Source of the DNA: Cupriavidus oxalaticus | GTDB lineage: Bacteria > Pseudomonadota > Gammaproteobacteria > Burkholderiales > Burkholderiaceae | NCBI RefSeq assembly: GCF_004768545.1 | Contig: NZ_CP038635.1 | Location: 1,860,001 to 1,924,000 of the forward strand | Reading direction: 5' to 3' | DNA: 64,000 nucleotides | In this document: positions 36,585 through 45,658 of the stretch, piece after piece | How the letters are laid out: each line of letters opens with the position of its first letter | How positions within the stretch are numbered: position 1 is the first letter of the stretch | Translations under genes and position numbers: made by a program | Notes under the pieces: generated by a model | Seen by the model: only the letters and a program-made list of their open reading frames with translations | Told to the model about the DNA's origin: nothing | The model's database searches: none

Positions 36585-37711
36585 CACTGCACCCGCGGGG
36601 TGGTCTGCGTGGCGGGATTGGCGGGATTGGTATCGACCTGCGCGATGACCGACAGGCCCGGGCGCAAGACCCCCAGCCGGGCGTCCTGGTCGTCGAGGCG
36701 GATCCGCACCGGTACGCGCTGGACGATCTTGGTGAAGTTGCCCGTAGCGTTCTCCGCCGGCAGCACGCTGAACTGCGCTCCGGTGGCGGGCGCCAGGCTC
36801 GCGACCCGGCCATGGAAGACGCGTCCGGGCAGGATATCGGCCTCCACTTCGACCGGCATGCCAGGGCGCATATGGGCCAGCTGCCCTTCCTTGAAGTTCG
36901 CGTCCACCCACAGCCCGTTGGCCGGAACGATGGAAAGCAGCTGGCTGCCCGCACCGGCAAAGGCACCGACACGTGCGCGGCGGTTGCCGACGGTGCCGTC
37001 CACCGGGGCGCGCAGCTCCGTATAGCTGAGATTGAGCCTGGCGATATCGCGCTCGGCGCTCGCCTGCGCCAGCGCGGCCTCGGCCTGCTGCTTCTGCGTG
37101 CCGATGACCTCAAGCTGGCGCTGGGCCGCCAGCAGCGCAGCGCGCGCCTTGTCGCCATTGGCCTGCGCCTGCTTGTAGTCGGAGTCGGCTTTCTGCGAGC
37201 TCTGGATCGAGACGGCTGCCTTGGCCACCAGGCTGGCGTAGCGGACCTGGTCGTCGTGCGCCCGCACCGTGTCGGCATTGGCCGCCGTGATGCCCGCCCT
37301 GGCCTGCGCGATCACCGCCTCCTGCAGCCGCGCGGTGGCATCCAGGTTAGCCAGCAGCGCCTTCTGTGCTGCCACGGCGCCTTCGGCCCTGGCCAGCGCC
37401 GCGCGATAGTCGCGGTCGTCGATGCGCACCAGCACGTCGCCGGCGTGGACCGACTGGTTGTCGGTCACCGCGACTTCGGCGATGTAGCCGCCGACCTTGG
37501 CACCGATCACCGTGACATCGCCGCCGACGTAGGCATCGTCGGTGCTTTGCAGGTAACGGCCCGACGTCCACCAGTGGTGGCCATAGCCGATGGCCGCCAG
37601 GCCCGCGACAACCAGCGCGCCGGCCACCAGCAGCCGTTTGGGACTGGTCCTGGATTTCGACTGGGGAACGGGTTCGGTACCTGTCCGTTCGGTCAGCGTA
37701 TTGCTACTCAT
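36584..37711 (-). CDS. EmrA-type membrane-fusion adaptor (HlyD family)
   Basis: 375 residues. One N-terminal transmembrane helix (LLVAGALVVAGLAAIGYG, near 29-46), followed by the biotinyl-lipoyl half YVGGDVTVIGAKVGGYIAEV, a long coiled-coil hairpin of about 130 residues, and the C-terminal lipoyl/barrel part (YTELRAPVDGTVGNRRARVG). Unlike the lipoprotein adaptor at 13416 it is anchored by a transmembrane segment, as EmrA proteins are. Co-transcribed with the EmrB-like pump. Confidence 0.93.
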   Translation of the reverse strand: MSSNTLTERTGTEPVPQSKSRTSPKRLLVAGALVVAGLAAIGYGHHWWTSGRYLQSTDDAYVGGDVTVIGAKVGGYIAEVAVTDNQSVHAGDVLVRIDDRDYRAALARAEGAVAAQKALLANLDATARLQEAVIAQARAGITAANADTVRAHDDQVRYASLVAKAAVSIQSSQKADSDYKQAQANGDKARAALLAAQRQLEVIGTQKQQAEAALAQASAERDIARLNLSYTELRAPVDGTVGNRRARVGAFAGAGSQLLSIVPANGLWVDANFKEGQLAHMRPGMPVEVEADILPGRVFHGRVASLAPATGAQFSVLPAENATGNFTKIVQRVPVRIRLDDQDARLGVLRPGLSVIAQVDTNPANPATQTTPRVQ

Positions 37712-37819
37712 GGCACTTCCTTTCTGCTTGCTGCGCTTGGCTTTCGGGGATCTGCGCCGCCTGTGGCGCGGCTGGGTCGGGAAATCGGGTGGTCGGTAAA
37801 TCTGGAAAGGAAAACGGGA

Positions 37820-38308
37820 TCAGGCTTCGGCCGAGCGGCACAGCCGCTGGCGCACGCGCTCGCTGGCGGCGGGGCCGGGCGTGATGTGGTAGTCGGCGCC
37901 GGTGACCGGGCTGCCGGTGGCAGGGTCCACCAGCACCGGTTCCACGCGAGCGCCGGTGCGCCGGTCCGCCAGCTGCACGCTTTCGCCTTCGGGCGCGAGA
38001 TGCTTGTTACCCCACGCCAGCATGGCCAGCAGCACCTGGCGGAAATCACGCCCGCGTTCGGTCAGGATGTATTCGGAACGCGGCGGCCGGTCGCAGTACT
38101 GGCGACGCTCCAGCATCCCTTCCTCGACCAGCGAGTTCAGCCGGCGCGTGAGCATATTGGGAGCGATCGCCAGGTTCTGCTGGAACTCGTCAAAACGGGT
38201 CACGCCATAGAAGGCCTCGCGCAGGATCAGCACGCTCCAGCTGTCGGCAACGCGGGCCACGGTGCGTGCAATGGGACATGGCATTTGATCAAGGGGCTTT
38301 TTCGGCAT
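37820..38308 (-). CDS. HxlR family regulator of the EmrAB-like system
   Basis: 162-residue winged-helix protein with the HxlR opening CPIARTVARVADSWSVLILREAFYG (in part; C11) and FQQNLAIAPNMLTRRL, plus wing (RRQYCDRPPRSEYILT). It precedes emrA on the same strand by 108 bases and is divergent from the outer-membrane channel gene at 38452. The perfect 15-bp palindrome at 38336 lies in this divergent promoter region, 28 bases upstream of its start, and is the likely operator. Local control of both transcription units is inferred. Confidence 0.9.
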   Translation of the reverse strand: MPKKPLDQMPCPIARTVARVADSWSVLILREAFYGVTRFDEFQQNLAIAPNMLTRRLNSLVEEGMLERRQYCDRPPRSEYILTERGRDFRQVLLAMLAWGNKHLAPEGESVQLADRRTGARVEPVLVDPATGSPVTGADYHITPGPAASERVRQRLCRSAEA

Positions 38309-38335
38309 GATCGGCGTCCTCTGAGAATCTAGTTG

Positions 38336-38350
38336 CTTTCAATTTGAAAG
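38336..38350. promoter_or_regulatory. candidate HxlR operator
   Basis: CTTTCAATTTGAAAG, a perfect 15-bp palindrome around a central T, in the AT-rich 143-base region between the divergent hxlR and outer-membrane channel genes. CTAG sequences flank it on both sides (38330-38333 and 38355-38358). Assignment to the adjacent HxlR protein is by position. Confidence 0.7.
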
Positions 38351-38451
38351 TTAGTCTAGAGTAGTCACTATCATCATGCAAGTTAGTTTTTCGGTTGTGC
38401 AGTATCCGCCGCTGTCGAGTCGTTGAAGGTCGCCGTTGAAAGGTGTTAGCA

Positions 38452-39945
38452 ATGCCGCAAGATCCCTCCCGTTCTGCCCTCCATCCCACCACGCGCTCCC
38501 GTCTGCAGCGCCCCGGCGCCGGCATCGCCCCCCGCGCCGTGCCGCTGCTGCTGGCGGCCGCGCTCGCCGCCTGCGCGGTGGGGCCCGACTACCAGACTCC
38601 GTCGTCGGATCTGCCGGCCGCCTACCCGCACGCCGCGGCATTGGAAGCCCGCGAAGCCACCCGCGAAGCGCCGGCGCTCGACAGTTGGTGGCAGGGCTTT
38701 GACGACCCCGCGCTGACCCGGGTGATCCGGCGTGCGCTGGAACAGAACCTCGACCTGGCAGCCGCCATCGCGCGCGTCGACCAGGCGCGCGCGGCGGCGC
38801 AGTACGCCGGCGCCGCGCTGCTGCCCGAAGGGTCGCTGTCGGGCAGCGTTGTCAAACAGCACCAATCGCTGGAAGGACCGCTGGGCAGCCTTGCCAACAG
38901 CCGGCCGGGCTTTGACCGCAACAGCACGGTGTACAGCGTGGGCGCCGGTGCGAGCTGGGAGATCGATGTGGCGGGCGGCCTGCGGCGCGGCGCCGAGGCG
39001 GCCAGCGCGGAAGCGCAGGCCGCCGAAGCCGAGCACATGGGCGTGCGCGTGCTGGTGGCCGCGGAAGCCGCCGATGCGTACTTCCGCGTGCGCGGCGCGC
39101 AGCAGCGCATCGCGATCGCGCAGCAGCAGGTGCGGACCAATGCCAGGCTGCTGGAACTGGTGCAGTTCCGTCTCGCCGACGGCGTTGGCGCGGAACGCGA
39201 ACGAGCGCAGGCCGAAGCACAGCTCGCACAGACCCGCGTGACCATCCCGCCGCTGCAGATCGAGCTGGAGACGCAGCTGAACCGCCTCGACGTACTGATG
39301 GGCGCGCATCCGGGCACGTATGCAGCCGAACTGCTCGCGCCCGTCGAACGCGCCACGGTCCCGCAGATTTCCGTGGCGCAAGGCCCCGCCAACCTGCTGC
39401 AACGCCGCCCCGACGTGATTGCCGCCGAACGCCGGCTGGCAGCATCGAGCGCCCGCATCGGCGTGGCCACTGCCGAGTACTACCCGAAGCTGTCGCTGTC
39501 GGCGCTGCTCGGGTTCGAAAGCCTTTCCGCCGGCAAGCTGTTCACCGCCGCCGCGTTCCAGCCTGCCGCTGCCGCGGGGCTGCGCTGGCGGCTGTTCGAC
39601 TTCGGGCGGGTGGACGCCGAGGTAGCGCAGGCCAGGGGCGCCAACGCCGAGGCGCTGGCCACCTACCGCAAGGCGATGCTGCGCGCCACCGAGGACGTGG
39701 AAAACGCGATCATCGCCCTGACCCAGCTGGAATTGCAGAGCAAGGACCTAGCCGTGGAAGTGGCCGCGCACGCGCGCGCCCGCGGCGCGGCCGAGGATGC
39801 CTACAAGGGCGGCGCCGTCAGCCTGTTCGAAGTGCTCGAAGAAGATCGCCTGCTGCTGGCCGCGCGCGACCAGCAGGCGCGTGTGCGCGCCGACAATGCC
39901 CGCGCGGCGGTGGCAACGTTCCGCGCGCTGGGTGGCGGCTGGTAG
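38452..39945 (+). CDS. NodT-family outer-membrane efflux lipoprotein
   Basis: 497-residue outer-membrane channel. The signal peptide is long (about 50 residues before cleavage) and ends in a lipobox LAAC, followed by AVGPDYQTPSSDLP. Two OEP repeats follow (ASARIGVATAEYYPKLSLSALLGF; RATEDVENAIIAL). The start at 38452 has AAAGG nine bases upstream; an ATG three codons earlier is possible. Paired with the EmrAB-like genes that lie on the other strand beyond the HxlR regulator, mirroring the split arrangement of the RND system at 11-17 kb. Confidence 0.92.
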   Translation: MPQDPSRSALHPTTRSRLQRPGAGIAPRAVPLLLAAALAACAVGPDYQTPSSDLPAAYPHAAALEAREATREAPALDSWWQGFDDPALTRVIRRALEQNLDLAAAIARVDQARAAAQYAGAALLPEGSLSGSVVKQHQSLEGPLGSLANSRPGFDRNSTVYSVGAGASWEIDVAGGLRRGAEAASAEAQAAEAEHMGVRVLVAAEAADAYFRVRGAQQRIAIAQQQVRTNARLLELVQFRLADGVGAERERAQAEAQLAQTRVTIPPLQIELETQLNRLDVLMGAHPGTYAAELLAPVERATVPQISVAQGPANLLQRRPDVIAAERRLAASSARIGVATAEYYPKLSLSALLGFESLSAGKLFTAAAFQPAAAAGLRWRLFDFGRVDAEVAQARGANAEALATYRKAMLRATEDVENAIIALTQLELQSKDLAVEVAAHARARGAAEDAYKGGAVSLFEVLEEDRLLLAARDQQARVRADNARAAVATFRALGGGW

Positions 39946-39969
39946 TTTGCATGTCCCGGCCTCACCGCC

Positions 39970-41271
39970 TCAGCCGAGCCTGAGCTGCGCCTCCAGCCCG
40001 CCGCCCTCGCGATTGCGCAGCGTCAGCGAACCGCCGATCGCCAGCGCCAGCTGGTGCGCAATGGCCAGGCCCAGGCCGGTGCCGCCGGTCTCGCGGTTGC
40101 GCGATTCCTCGAGCCTGACAAACGGCTGCACCACGGATTCAAGCTTCTCCGCCGGGATGCCGGGGCCGCGATCGAGCACGCCGATCACCACCACCGCGCC
40201 ATCGCGCCGCACGCTCAGCTCCGCCGCCCCGCCGAACTTGATCGCGTTGTCGGTCAGGTTGGTCAGGATGCGGCGCAGCGCATGCGGCCGCGTCATGATG
40301 GCGCCGCCGATGTTCTGCAGGATCGTGACGGCCTTGCCGGTGTCCTGGTAGTCGTAGACCAGGCTCTCGACAAATGACCCGATGTCGATCCGCGATGCCT
40401 TCTCGCCGTCGCCATGCATGGCGCGCGCATAGGCCAGCCCCTCTTTCACCAGCGTCTCGATCTCGGCGAGGTCGTGCACCAGCTTGCGCTTGTCTTCGGA
40501 GTCCTCCGCCATCTCGGCGCGCAGCCTCATGCGCGTGATCGGCGTCTGCAGGTCGTGCGAGATCGCCGCCAGGATCTGCACGCGTTCCTCGACAAAGCGT
40601 GCGATGCGCTCGCGCATGGCGTTGAACGCGCGCGCCGCACGCACCAGTTCCGTCGGACCGGTCTCGGCCAGCGGCTTGCCCGCGGCGTTCGGGTCGAGCG
40701 CGTCGGCGGCATTGGCCAGCGCCACCACGGGACGCAGCGACAGCCGTACGGCCAGCCAGCAGCACAGCACCAGCAGCAAGAGCTGCAGCACCAGCACATA
40801 GGGCAGCCATTGCGCGACGGGTGGCGGCTTCGGATGCACGTCGATGGTCAGGGGGCTGCCATCGCTGAGGGTGAGGTGCGCCTGCAGGCGTTTGCCTTGC
40901 CCCGGGATCGACTCGACCCTGACGGGAAAGCGGCCGCCGCTCGCCTCGGTGATGCGATCGGCGATCTCCTGGGCCTGCTCGCTCATCTCCGGCATGCCTG
41001 GCAGACCCGGCCCCAACACATATTGGTAGTTGCCGCGATTGACGTACCGTAGCCACTGCGGCCGCTCCGCCGCGGGCAAGCGGTCGAGGATGGCGATCGA
41101 CGTGGACACGTCGGTTTCCAGCGTGCCGAGCATCACCTGGCGCGCGGTGATGTAGCGCTCCCCAAACAGCACGCCGAACGACAGCCCATGGGCCACCACG
41201 AGCCCGGCCAGCAAGATCAGGAACAGCCGCGAGCCCAGCGTGCGGGGCCACGGCAAGGCGCGGAGATTCAC
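39970..41271 (-). CDS. sensor histidine kinase, EnvZ-like
   Basis: 433-residue membrane kinase. TM1 at residues 13-33 (LFLILLAGLVVAHGLSFGVL), a periplasmic sensor loop of about 120 residues, TM2 near 156-176, HAMP, HisKA with phosphorylated H239 (AAISHDLQTPITRMR), and HATPase with N box DNAIKFGG and G boxes DRGPGI and GGTGLGLAIAHQLA. Overlaps the response-regulator stop by four bases. Signal unknown. Confidence 0.93.
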   Translation of the reverse strand: MNLRALPWPRTLGSRLFLILLAGLVVAHGLSFGVLFGERYITARQVMLGTLETDVSTSIAILDRLPAAERPQWLRYVNRGNYQYVLGPGLPGMPEMSEQAQEIADRITEASGGRFPVRVESIPGQGKRLQAHLTLSDGSPLTIDVHPKPPPVAQWLPYVLVLQLLLLVLCCWLAVRLSLRPVVALANAADALDPNAAGKPLAETGPTELVRAARAFNAMRERIARFVEERVQILAAISHDLQTPITRMRLRAEMAEDSEDKRKLVHDLAEIETLVKEGLAYARAMHGDGEKASRIDIGSFVESLVYDYQDTGKAVTILQNIGGAIMTRPHALRRILTNLTDNAIKFGGAAELSVRRDGAVVVIGVLDRGPGIPAEKLESVVQPFVRLEESRNRETGGTGLGLAIAHQLALAIGGSLTLRNREGGGLEAQLRLG

Positions 41272-42011
41272 TGCCGGGCCTCCCGGATCTCGACCGGCAC
41301 CGAGAACACGTAGCCCTCGCTGCGCACGGTCTTGATGTAGCGGGGCTCGCGCGCATCGTCCCGGAGATGCTGGCGCAAGCGGCTGACCAGCAGGTCGACC
41401 GAGCGTTCGAACATTTCCGCCTCGCGGCCTTGCGTGAGGCTGAGCAGCTGGTCGCGGTTGAGCACGCGCTGCGGATGGTCGACAAACACGCGCAGCAAGC
41501 GGTATTCCGCGCCACTGAGCGCGACGATGATGCCATCGCGGTCGATCAAGTGCCGCGCCGTGGTGTCCAGCTGCCAGTCGCCGAACGCCAGCAGCTGGCC
41601 CGCTTCGGTGATCTGCAGGTTGGGCGGCAGCATGCGCGTCCTGCGCAGCACCGCCTTGATGCGGGCCAGCAACTCGCGCGCCGCGAAAGGCTTGGGGAGA
41701 TAGTCGTCGGCACCCATTTCGAGGCCGAGAATGCGATCGGTCTCGTCGCTGCGCGCGGTCAGCATCAGGATCGGGGTGGTCTTGTGCTTGCCGGCTCGCA
41801 GTTCACGACACAGCACCAGGCCATCGTCGCCGGGCATCATCACGTCCAGCACGATCAGGTCGACGGCGTTGGCTTCCAGGATCGAGCGCATTTGCCGGCC
41901 ATCCTGCGCTACGGTCACGCGCAGGCCATTCTTGGTCAGGTAGGTCGATACCAGCTCGCGGATTTCCCGGTCGTCATCGACAACCAGGACATGGTCGACG
42001 TGTGCATCCAT
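41268..42011 (-). CDS. OmpR-family response regulator
   Basis: 247 residues: receiver domain with phospho-acceptor D56 (LIVLDVMMPG), acidic pocket VVDDD (10-14), K of PKPFAARELLARI, and a C-terminal winged-helix effector domain (LSGAEYRLLRVFVDHPQRVLNRDQLL; YIKTVRSEGYVF). Start at 42011 gives MDAHVDHVLVVDDDRE; an upstream ATG at 42062 has no ribosome site. Forms a coupled pair with the kinase. The kinase-regulator pair might control the adjacent outer-membrane channel or EmrAB, but no site shows this. Confidence 0.93.
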   Translation of the reverse strand: MDAHVDHVLVVDDDREIRELVSTYLTKNGLRVTVAQDGRQMRSILEANAVDLIVLDVMMPGDDGLVLCRELRAGKHKTTPILMLTARSDETDRILGLEMGADDYLPKPFAARELLARIKAVLRRTRMLPPNLQITEAGQLLAFGDWQLDTTARHLIDRDGIIVALSGAEYRLLRVFVDHPQRVLNRDQLLSLTQGREAEMFERSVDLLVSRLRQHLRDDAREPRYIKTVRSEGYVFSVPVEIREARQ

Positions 42012-42314
42012 CTCTATCCCCTCAGAAAAGTCAGGTGAACCGCCAGTCTGCGTCGACGCCATTGTATGGGTGGCGGCAATTCTCCGTGTATCTCACTGTA
42101 TCCGGCGCAGCACACGCCACAATCCGGTACATATCCCGTTGCCTCCCGTACCGCACCCTCCCTCCCTGCATGAGCGCGCCGCCGGTGGCGATGGCAGAAA
42201 AGGTTGCATCTACGACATTGGCGCCATGCCATTGTGCCCCTACTCTTCAGTTCACGCAGCCGGCCATTCCGGCCACGGCTTCCACCCTCCTCCCCAGCAC
42301 CCCGGAGCTCAGAC

Positions 42315-43118
42315 ATGACGACTCACATCCACGCCGGCACCGCCGTCATCACCGGCGCCTCGTCCGGCATCGGCGCGATCTATGCGGATCGCCTCGCGCG
42401 CCGCGGCCACGATCTCATCCTGGTGGCGCGCAATCGCTCCCGCCTCGAAGCGCTGGCCCGCCGCATCAGCGACGATACCGGCCGCTCGGTCGAGATCGTG
42501 ACCGCGGACCTTGGCCAGGCTGCCGATGTCCGCCGCATCGAAGAACTGTTGCGCAGCGATGCCAGCATCACCACCCTGGTCAACAATGCCGGCGTCGGCG
42601 CCGCGGCACCGCTGGAGGTCTCGGACGTCGACAAGATGCAGGCGATGATCGAGCTCAACGTCACGGCCCTGACCCGCCTGACTTATGCCGCCGCGCCGGC
42701 ATTCGTGGCGCGCGGCGAAGGCACCATCATCAATATCGCGTCGATCGTCGCGGTGGCGCCCGAGATCCTGAATGGCGTCTATGGCGGCACGAAAGCGTTC
42801 GTGCTGGCCTTTACCCAGTCGTTGCAGCATGAGCTTGCCGGCAAGGGCGTGCGCGTGCAGGCCGTGCTTCCCGGCGCCACGCGGACCGAGTTCTGGGACA
42901 CCGCCGGCCATTCGGTCGAAAACCTGCCGCAAGGCATCGTGATGAGCGGCGACGACCTGGTCGATGCCGCGCTGGCCGGGCTTGACCTGGGTGAAGTGAT
43001 TACCGTGCCATCGCTGCCCGACGACGCGGACTGGAAGGCGTTCGAGGCTGCACGTGCCGCGCTCGGTCCCAATCTGTCACGTGACCGGCCCGCGGCCCGG
43101 TACGGCGTGGCGCGGTAG
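42315..43118 (+). CDS. short-chain dehydrogenase/reductase
   Basis: 267-residue classical SDR. TGASSGIG at 13-20, NNAG at 90-93, catalytic S143 (INIASIVA), Y156 and K160 (YGGTK). The N-terminal cofactor region RGHDLILVARNRSRLEAL favours NADP. Start at 42315 was chosen (MTTHIHAGTAVITGAS); the longer frame through 42204 includes low-complexity sequence. Divergent from the two-component genes. Substrate unknown. Confidence 0.9.
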   Translation: MTTHIHAGTAVITGASSGIGAIYADRLARRGHDLILVARNRSRLEALARRISDDTGRSVEIVTADLGQAADVRRIEELLRSDASITTLVNNAGVGAAAPLEVSDVDKMQAMIELNVTALTRLTYAAAPAFVARGEGTIINIASIVAVAPEILNGVYGGTKAFVLAFTQSLQHELAGKGVRVQAVLPGATRTEFWDTAGHSVENLPQGIVMSGDDLVDAALAGLDLGEVITVPSLPDDADWKAFEAARAALGPNLSRDRPAARYGVAR

Positions 43119-43145
43119 TTCACTGGCAGTTCTCTGGCAGTTATC

Positions 43146-43172
43146 CCGGGGCGCCGGATCGGCGCTCCCCGG
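43146..43172 (+). terminator. stem-loop after the SDR gene
   Basis: CCGGGG (43146-43151) and CCCCGG (43167-43172) enclose CGCCG/CGGCG, giving a long GC stem with a two-base bulge. No U-tract follows, so it may be a weak or Rho-aided terminator. Confidence 0.5.
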
Positions 43173-43236
43173 CTGAGAAGGCTGGAGGCGGGTGTCACAG
43201 GCGACGCCCGGTACGTTTGAACAGGTCTCAAATGCT

Positions 43237-43509
43237 ATGAAACTCATCACGATTTCTTTGCTCGCTGCAGCGCTGATGGCTTCGAGCCTCGCTTTCCCGA
43301 CGCATGCGCAAGCAGCCGATACGAACGCCACCAGCCGCGCCCTGACCCGCGAAGCCGTGCGCGCCGATCTCGAAGCCTGGCACCGCGCCGGGCTGTCGGA
43401 GTACCGGCTTGGCGACCGCGCTTCCAACTTCGAAAACGCCGAGTATCAGAAGCGCCTCGCGCTGTATCAGCGCCTTCAGGCCGAACAGGCGACCGCCACG
43501 GCTCGGTGA
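43237..43509 (+). CDS. DUF4148 domain-containing small exported protein
   Basis: 90 residues with a signal peptide (MKLITISLLAAALMASSLAF, cleaved after HAQA near 27) and the DUF4148 pattern: TREAVRADLEAWHRAGL followed by an aspartate- and Tyr-containing tail (NAEYQKRLALYQRL). This family is abundant in Burkholderia and Cupriavidus; function unknown. Start at 43237 chosen because it begins the signal peptide; the frame extends upstream without a ribosome site. Confidence 0.88.
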   Translation: MKLITISLLAAALMASSLAFPTHAQAADTNATSRALTREAVRADLEAWHRAGLSEYRLGDRASNFENAEYQKRLALYQRLQAEQATATAR

Positions 43510-43574
43510 GCCTGCGACGCACGGCGCCCAGGGCTTGCGGTTATGGACAGCGCACCTATCCTTCATCCGTTTAC

Positions 43575-43610
43575 TTCGCATGCGAATTATATATATACTT
43601 CGCACGCGAA
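43575..43610. promoter_or_regulatory. pair of MarR operators before the crotonase gene
   Basis: Two 12-bp palindromes, TTCGCATGCGAA (43575-43586) and TTCGCACGCGAA (43599-43610), 24 bases centre to centre, flanking TTATATATATAC, which can serve as a -10. An identical site precedes the marR gene at 44948. Confidence 0.82.
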
Positions 43611-43669
43611 CTTCATTCCGATGCTTGCACGGCATCCTGCCATCCCGCAACTCACCCGGAGACCGACCA

Positions 43670-44446
43670 ATGACCCCCGAAATCCGCATTGACCTCACCG
43701 GCGGCGTGCTGACCATGACGCTTGCCCGGCCCGACAAGAAGAACGCCCTGACGAACGACATGTATGGCGCACTCGCCGACACGATCGAGCAGGCGCAACA
43801 GGACCGGCGTATCCGGGTCCTGCTGGTCCAGGGAGACGGGGACATGTTCACCGCCGGCAACGACATCGGCGAATTCGCCGCGATCGCGGCGGGAAAGCAC
43901 GGCGGCGAACGCCACGTGCATCGCTTCCTGCACGCCCTTGCCAACTCGACGGTACCGACTGTCGCCGCCGTCAACGGCAAGGCCGTCGGCGTCGGAACTA
44001 CCATGCTGCTGCATTGCGACTACGTCGTGCTCGGCCAGGATTCGCAGTTGATCACGCCTTTCGTCAACCTGGCGCTGGTTCCCGAGGCGGCATCGAGCCA
44101 TCTGCTCCCGCTGCGGATCGGCCACGTCAGGGCCTTCGAGATGTTCGCGCTGGGCGAGCCGCTCGACGCGCAGACCGCGGTGGCCTGGGGCATCGCGAAC
44201 AAGGTCGTCGGCAATGACCAGTTGCGGCCGGAGGCGCGCCGCATGGCCGAGAAGCTTGCCACCCGGCCGCCGGGCTCGCTGAGCGCCATGAAAAAATTGA
44301 TGCGCGATGCGGAAAAACTGGTGTCGCAGATGCACAGCGAAAGCGCCAGGTTCGAGGAGCGGCTGGCCAGTGCGGAAGCCAGGGAAGCCTTCCAGGCTTT
44401 CGCCGAAAAGCGCAAGCCGGACTTCACCAGGCTCGACGGGCAGTAA
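43670..44446 (+). CDS. crotonase family protein, enoyl-CoA isomerase-like
   Basis: 258 residues with oxyanion-hole motifs DGDMFTAGNDIGEF and NGKAVGVGTTMLLHCDYV. The first hydratase glutamate is replaced by Thr (VGVGTTML) and the second region reads ITPFVNLALVPEAASS, a signature of the delta3-delta2-enoyl-CoA isomerase (ECI)-like crotonases. Start at 43670 has CCGGAGACC upstream. It is convergent with marR (44489), and both promoters have the same operator, making it the evident MarR target. Acyl chain unknown. Confidence 0.9.
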   Translation: MTPEIRIDLTGGVLTMTLARPDKKNALTNDMYGALADTIEQAQQDRRIRVLLVQGDGDMFTAGNDIGEFAAIAAGKHGGERHVHRFLHALANSTVPTVAAVNGKAVGVGTTMLLHCDYVVLGQDSQLITPFVNLALVPEAASSHLLPLRIGHVRAFEMFALGEPLDAQTAVAWGIANKVVGNDQLRPEARRMAEKLATRPPGSLSAMKKLMRDAEKLVSQMHSESARFEERLASAEAREAFQAFAEKRKPDFTRLDGQ

Positions 44447-44488
44447 GCCGGCTGCCTCGCGTCCTCGATTCGGCGCCGCTGCCCCGGG

Positions 44489-44923
44489 TTACTCCTGATG
44501 CTCGTCGGCGGCCGGAAATTTCGTCTGCAAACTGCCCAGCCAGCGCGCCACTACGTCGATCTCGTCCGGGGTGAAGCCCTCGGTCAGCCTGGCATTCAAT
44601 ACCTTCATGCTGGCCTTGGAGCGCAGGCGCGCCTTGCGCCCCGCTTCCGTCAGCCACAGGCGCGATGCACGGCGATCGCTATCGTCCGGCCGGCGCTCGA
44701 TCAGGCCGGCCCGTTCGGTCCGGTCGGCCAGCCCGCTCATCCCGGGTGCGCCCAGATCGAGTGCCGCGGCGGCCTCGCTCATCAGCGCGCCATCATTCCT
44801 GCCCAGAAAGAACAGCAGCCCGGCCTGGGCGGATGTCACGCCACCGGAGGCAATGCGCGCTTGAGACCACCGCTGCAGGCGCCGCTGGCCCACGTTCAAC
44901 AGGTAGACGAGGCGAGGTTCCAT
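44489..44923 (-). CDS. MarR family repressor
   Basis: 144-residue MarR protein. HTH region VTSAQAGLLFFLGRNDGALMSEAAAALDLGAPGMSGLADRTERAGL spans about residues 28-73 and the wing DDSDRRASRLWLTEAG follows. Start at 44923 (MEPRLVYLLN); the palindrome TTCGCATGCGAA is 25 bases upstream, and two copies precede the convergent crotonase gene. Autoregulation and control of the crotonase gene are inferred from this. The ligand may be an acyl- or aryl-CoA thioester, as for several MarR proteins of this kind. Confidence 0.9.
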   Translation of the reverse strand: MEPRLVYLLNVGQRRLQRWSQARIASGGVTSAQAGLLFFLGRNDGALMSEAAAALDLGAPGMSGLADRTERAGLIERRPDDSDRRASRLWLTEAGRKARLRSKASMKVLNARLTEGFTPDEIDVVARWLGSLQTKFPAADEHQE

Positions 44924-44947
44924 GTGTTCGGCGGCATTGTGAATTTG

Positions 44948-44959
44948 TTCGCATGCGAA
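44948..44959. promoter_or_regulatory. MarR operator at its own promoter
   Basis: TTCGCATGCGAA followed by TATATCATG; identical to 43575-43586. Located 25 bases before the marR start codon. Confidence 0.8.
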
Positions 44960-45099
44960 TATATCATGGGCCCGCCCGGCAACGGCGTAGCCGGCCGGAA
45001 GGCGCACGCGACCGCATCCGGCGCAAACCGGATACGATCGGATGCGATTGCGATGCCATCACGGCATTTCCGCACTCGCCGTGATTGCGGGTAGCAGCG

Positions 45100-45600
45100 C
45101 TAGCGCGCCAGGCGTCCCTGCAGCACATTGCTGATGCCACCGCCCAGCGCGCCGAGCACCCCCGCCGCGACCAGTCCGGCCAGCAACGACGGAGTCGGAG
45201 GCTGGCTCGCGGCAAAGAAGCTGATCAGCCCCAGAAAGTAGGCAAGCGGGTTGTTGATGCCGGGCAAGGCCCGCAAGCTGAGCACGAGCACCACATCGGC
45301 GAATACAGCAAGCGGCGTAGCAAGGTTCCCGACGTGCGGGGACAGCCATCCGATCAGCAGTGCCGTCCCGGCGCCAAACACGATGCCGAGCAGGAGTGCC
45401 ACAAGATTCGCCAGGCCTTCGCGCACCGTCTGGCCGCGCGAGTTGTAGCCGACCCAGCCAAGGAACATGGCCCAGGCCGGCAACGCCGCGGCAAGCGTCA
45501 CGAAAGTTGTCACTGCGGCCACCACGGCCCCGACCAGCGTAATGCCATGGAACGTGCCCGGCGAAATTGCCATGGCGGCAGGAGTGCTGGTGTTCGACAT
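45100..45600 (-). CDS. DUF1097 family membrane protein
   Basis: 166-residue inner-membrane protein with about five hydrophobic helices (GITLVGAVVAAVTTFVTLAA; AWAMFLGWVGYNSRG; NLVALLLGIVFGAGTALLIG; VFADVVLVLSLRAL; FLGLISFFAA). The FLGWVGYNSRG and N..AYFLGLISFFA blocks resemble the DUF1097 family (YahN-neighbour type), whose function is unknown. Start at 45600 follows GAAGGAGGAAATCC. It lies upstream of ohr in reverse order (ohr first, then this gene, 58 bases apart), so both may share one transcript. Confidence 0.82.
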   Translation of the reverse strand: MSNTSTPAAMAISPGTFHGITLVGAVVAAVTTFVTLAAALPAWAMFLGWVGYNSRGQTVREGLANLVALLLGIVFGAGTALLIGWLSPHVGNLATPLAVFADVVLVLSLRALPGINNPLAYFLGLISFFAASQPPTPSLLAGLVAAGVLGALGGGISNVLQGRLAR

Positions 45601-45658
45601 GGATTTCCTCCTTCGGTGAGTGGGACCGCCTGGCGAACGCAGGCGGATCCCCGGGTCT

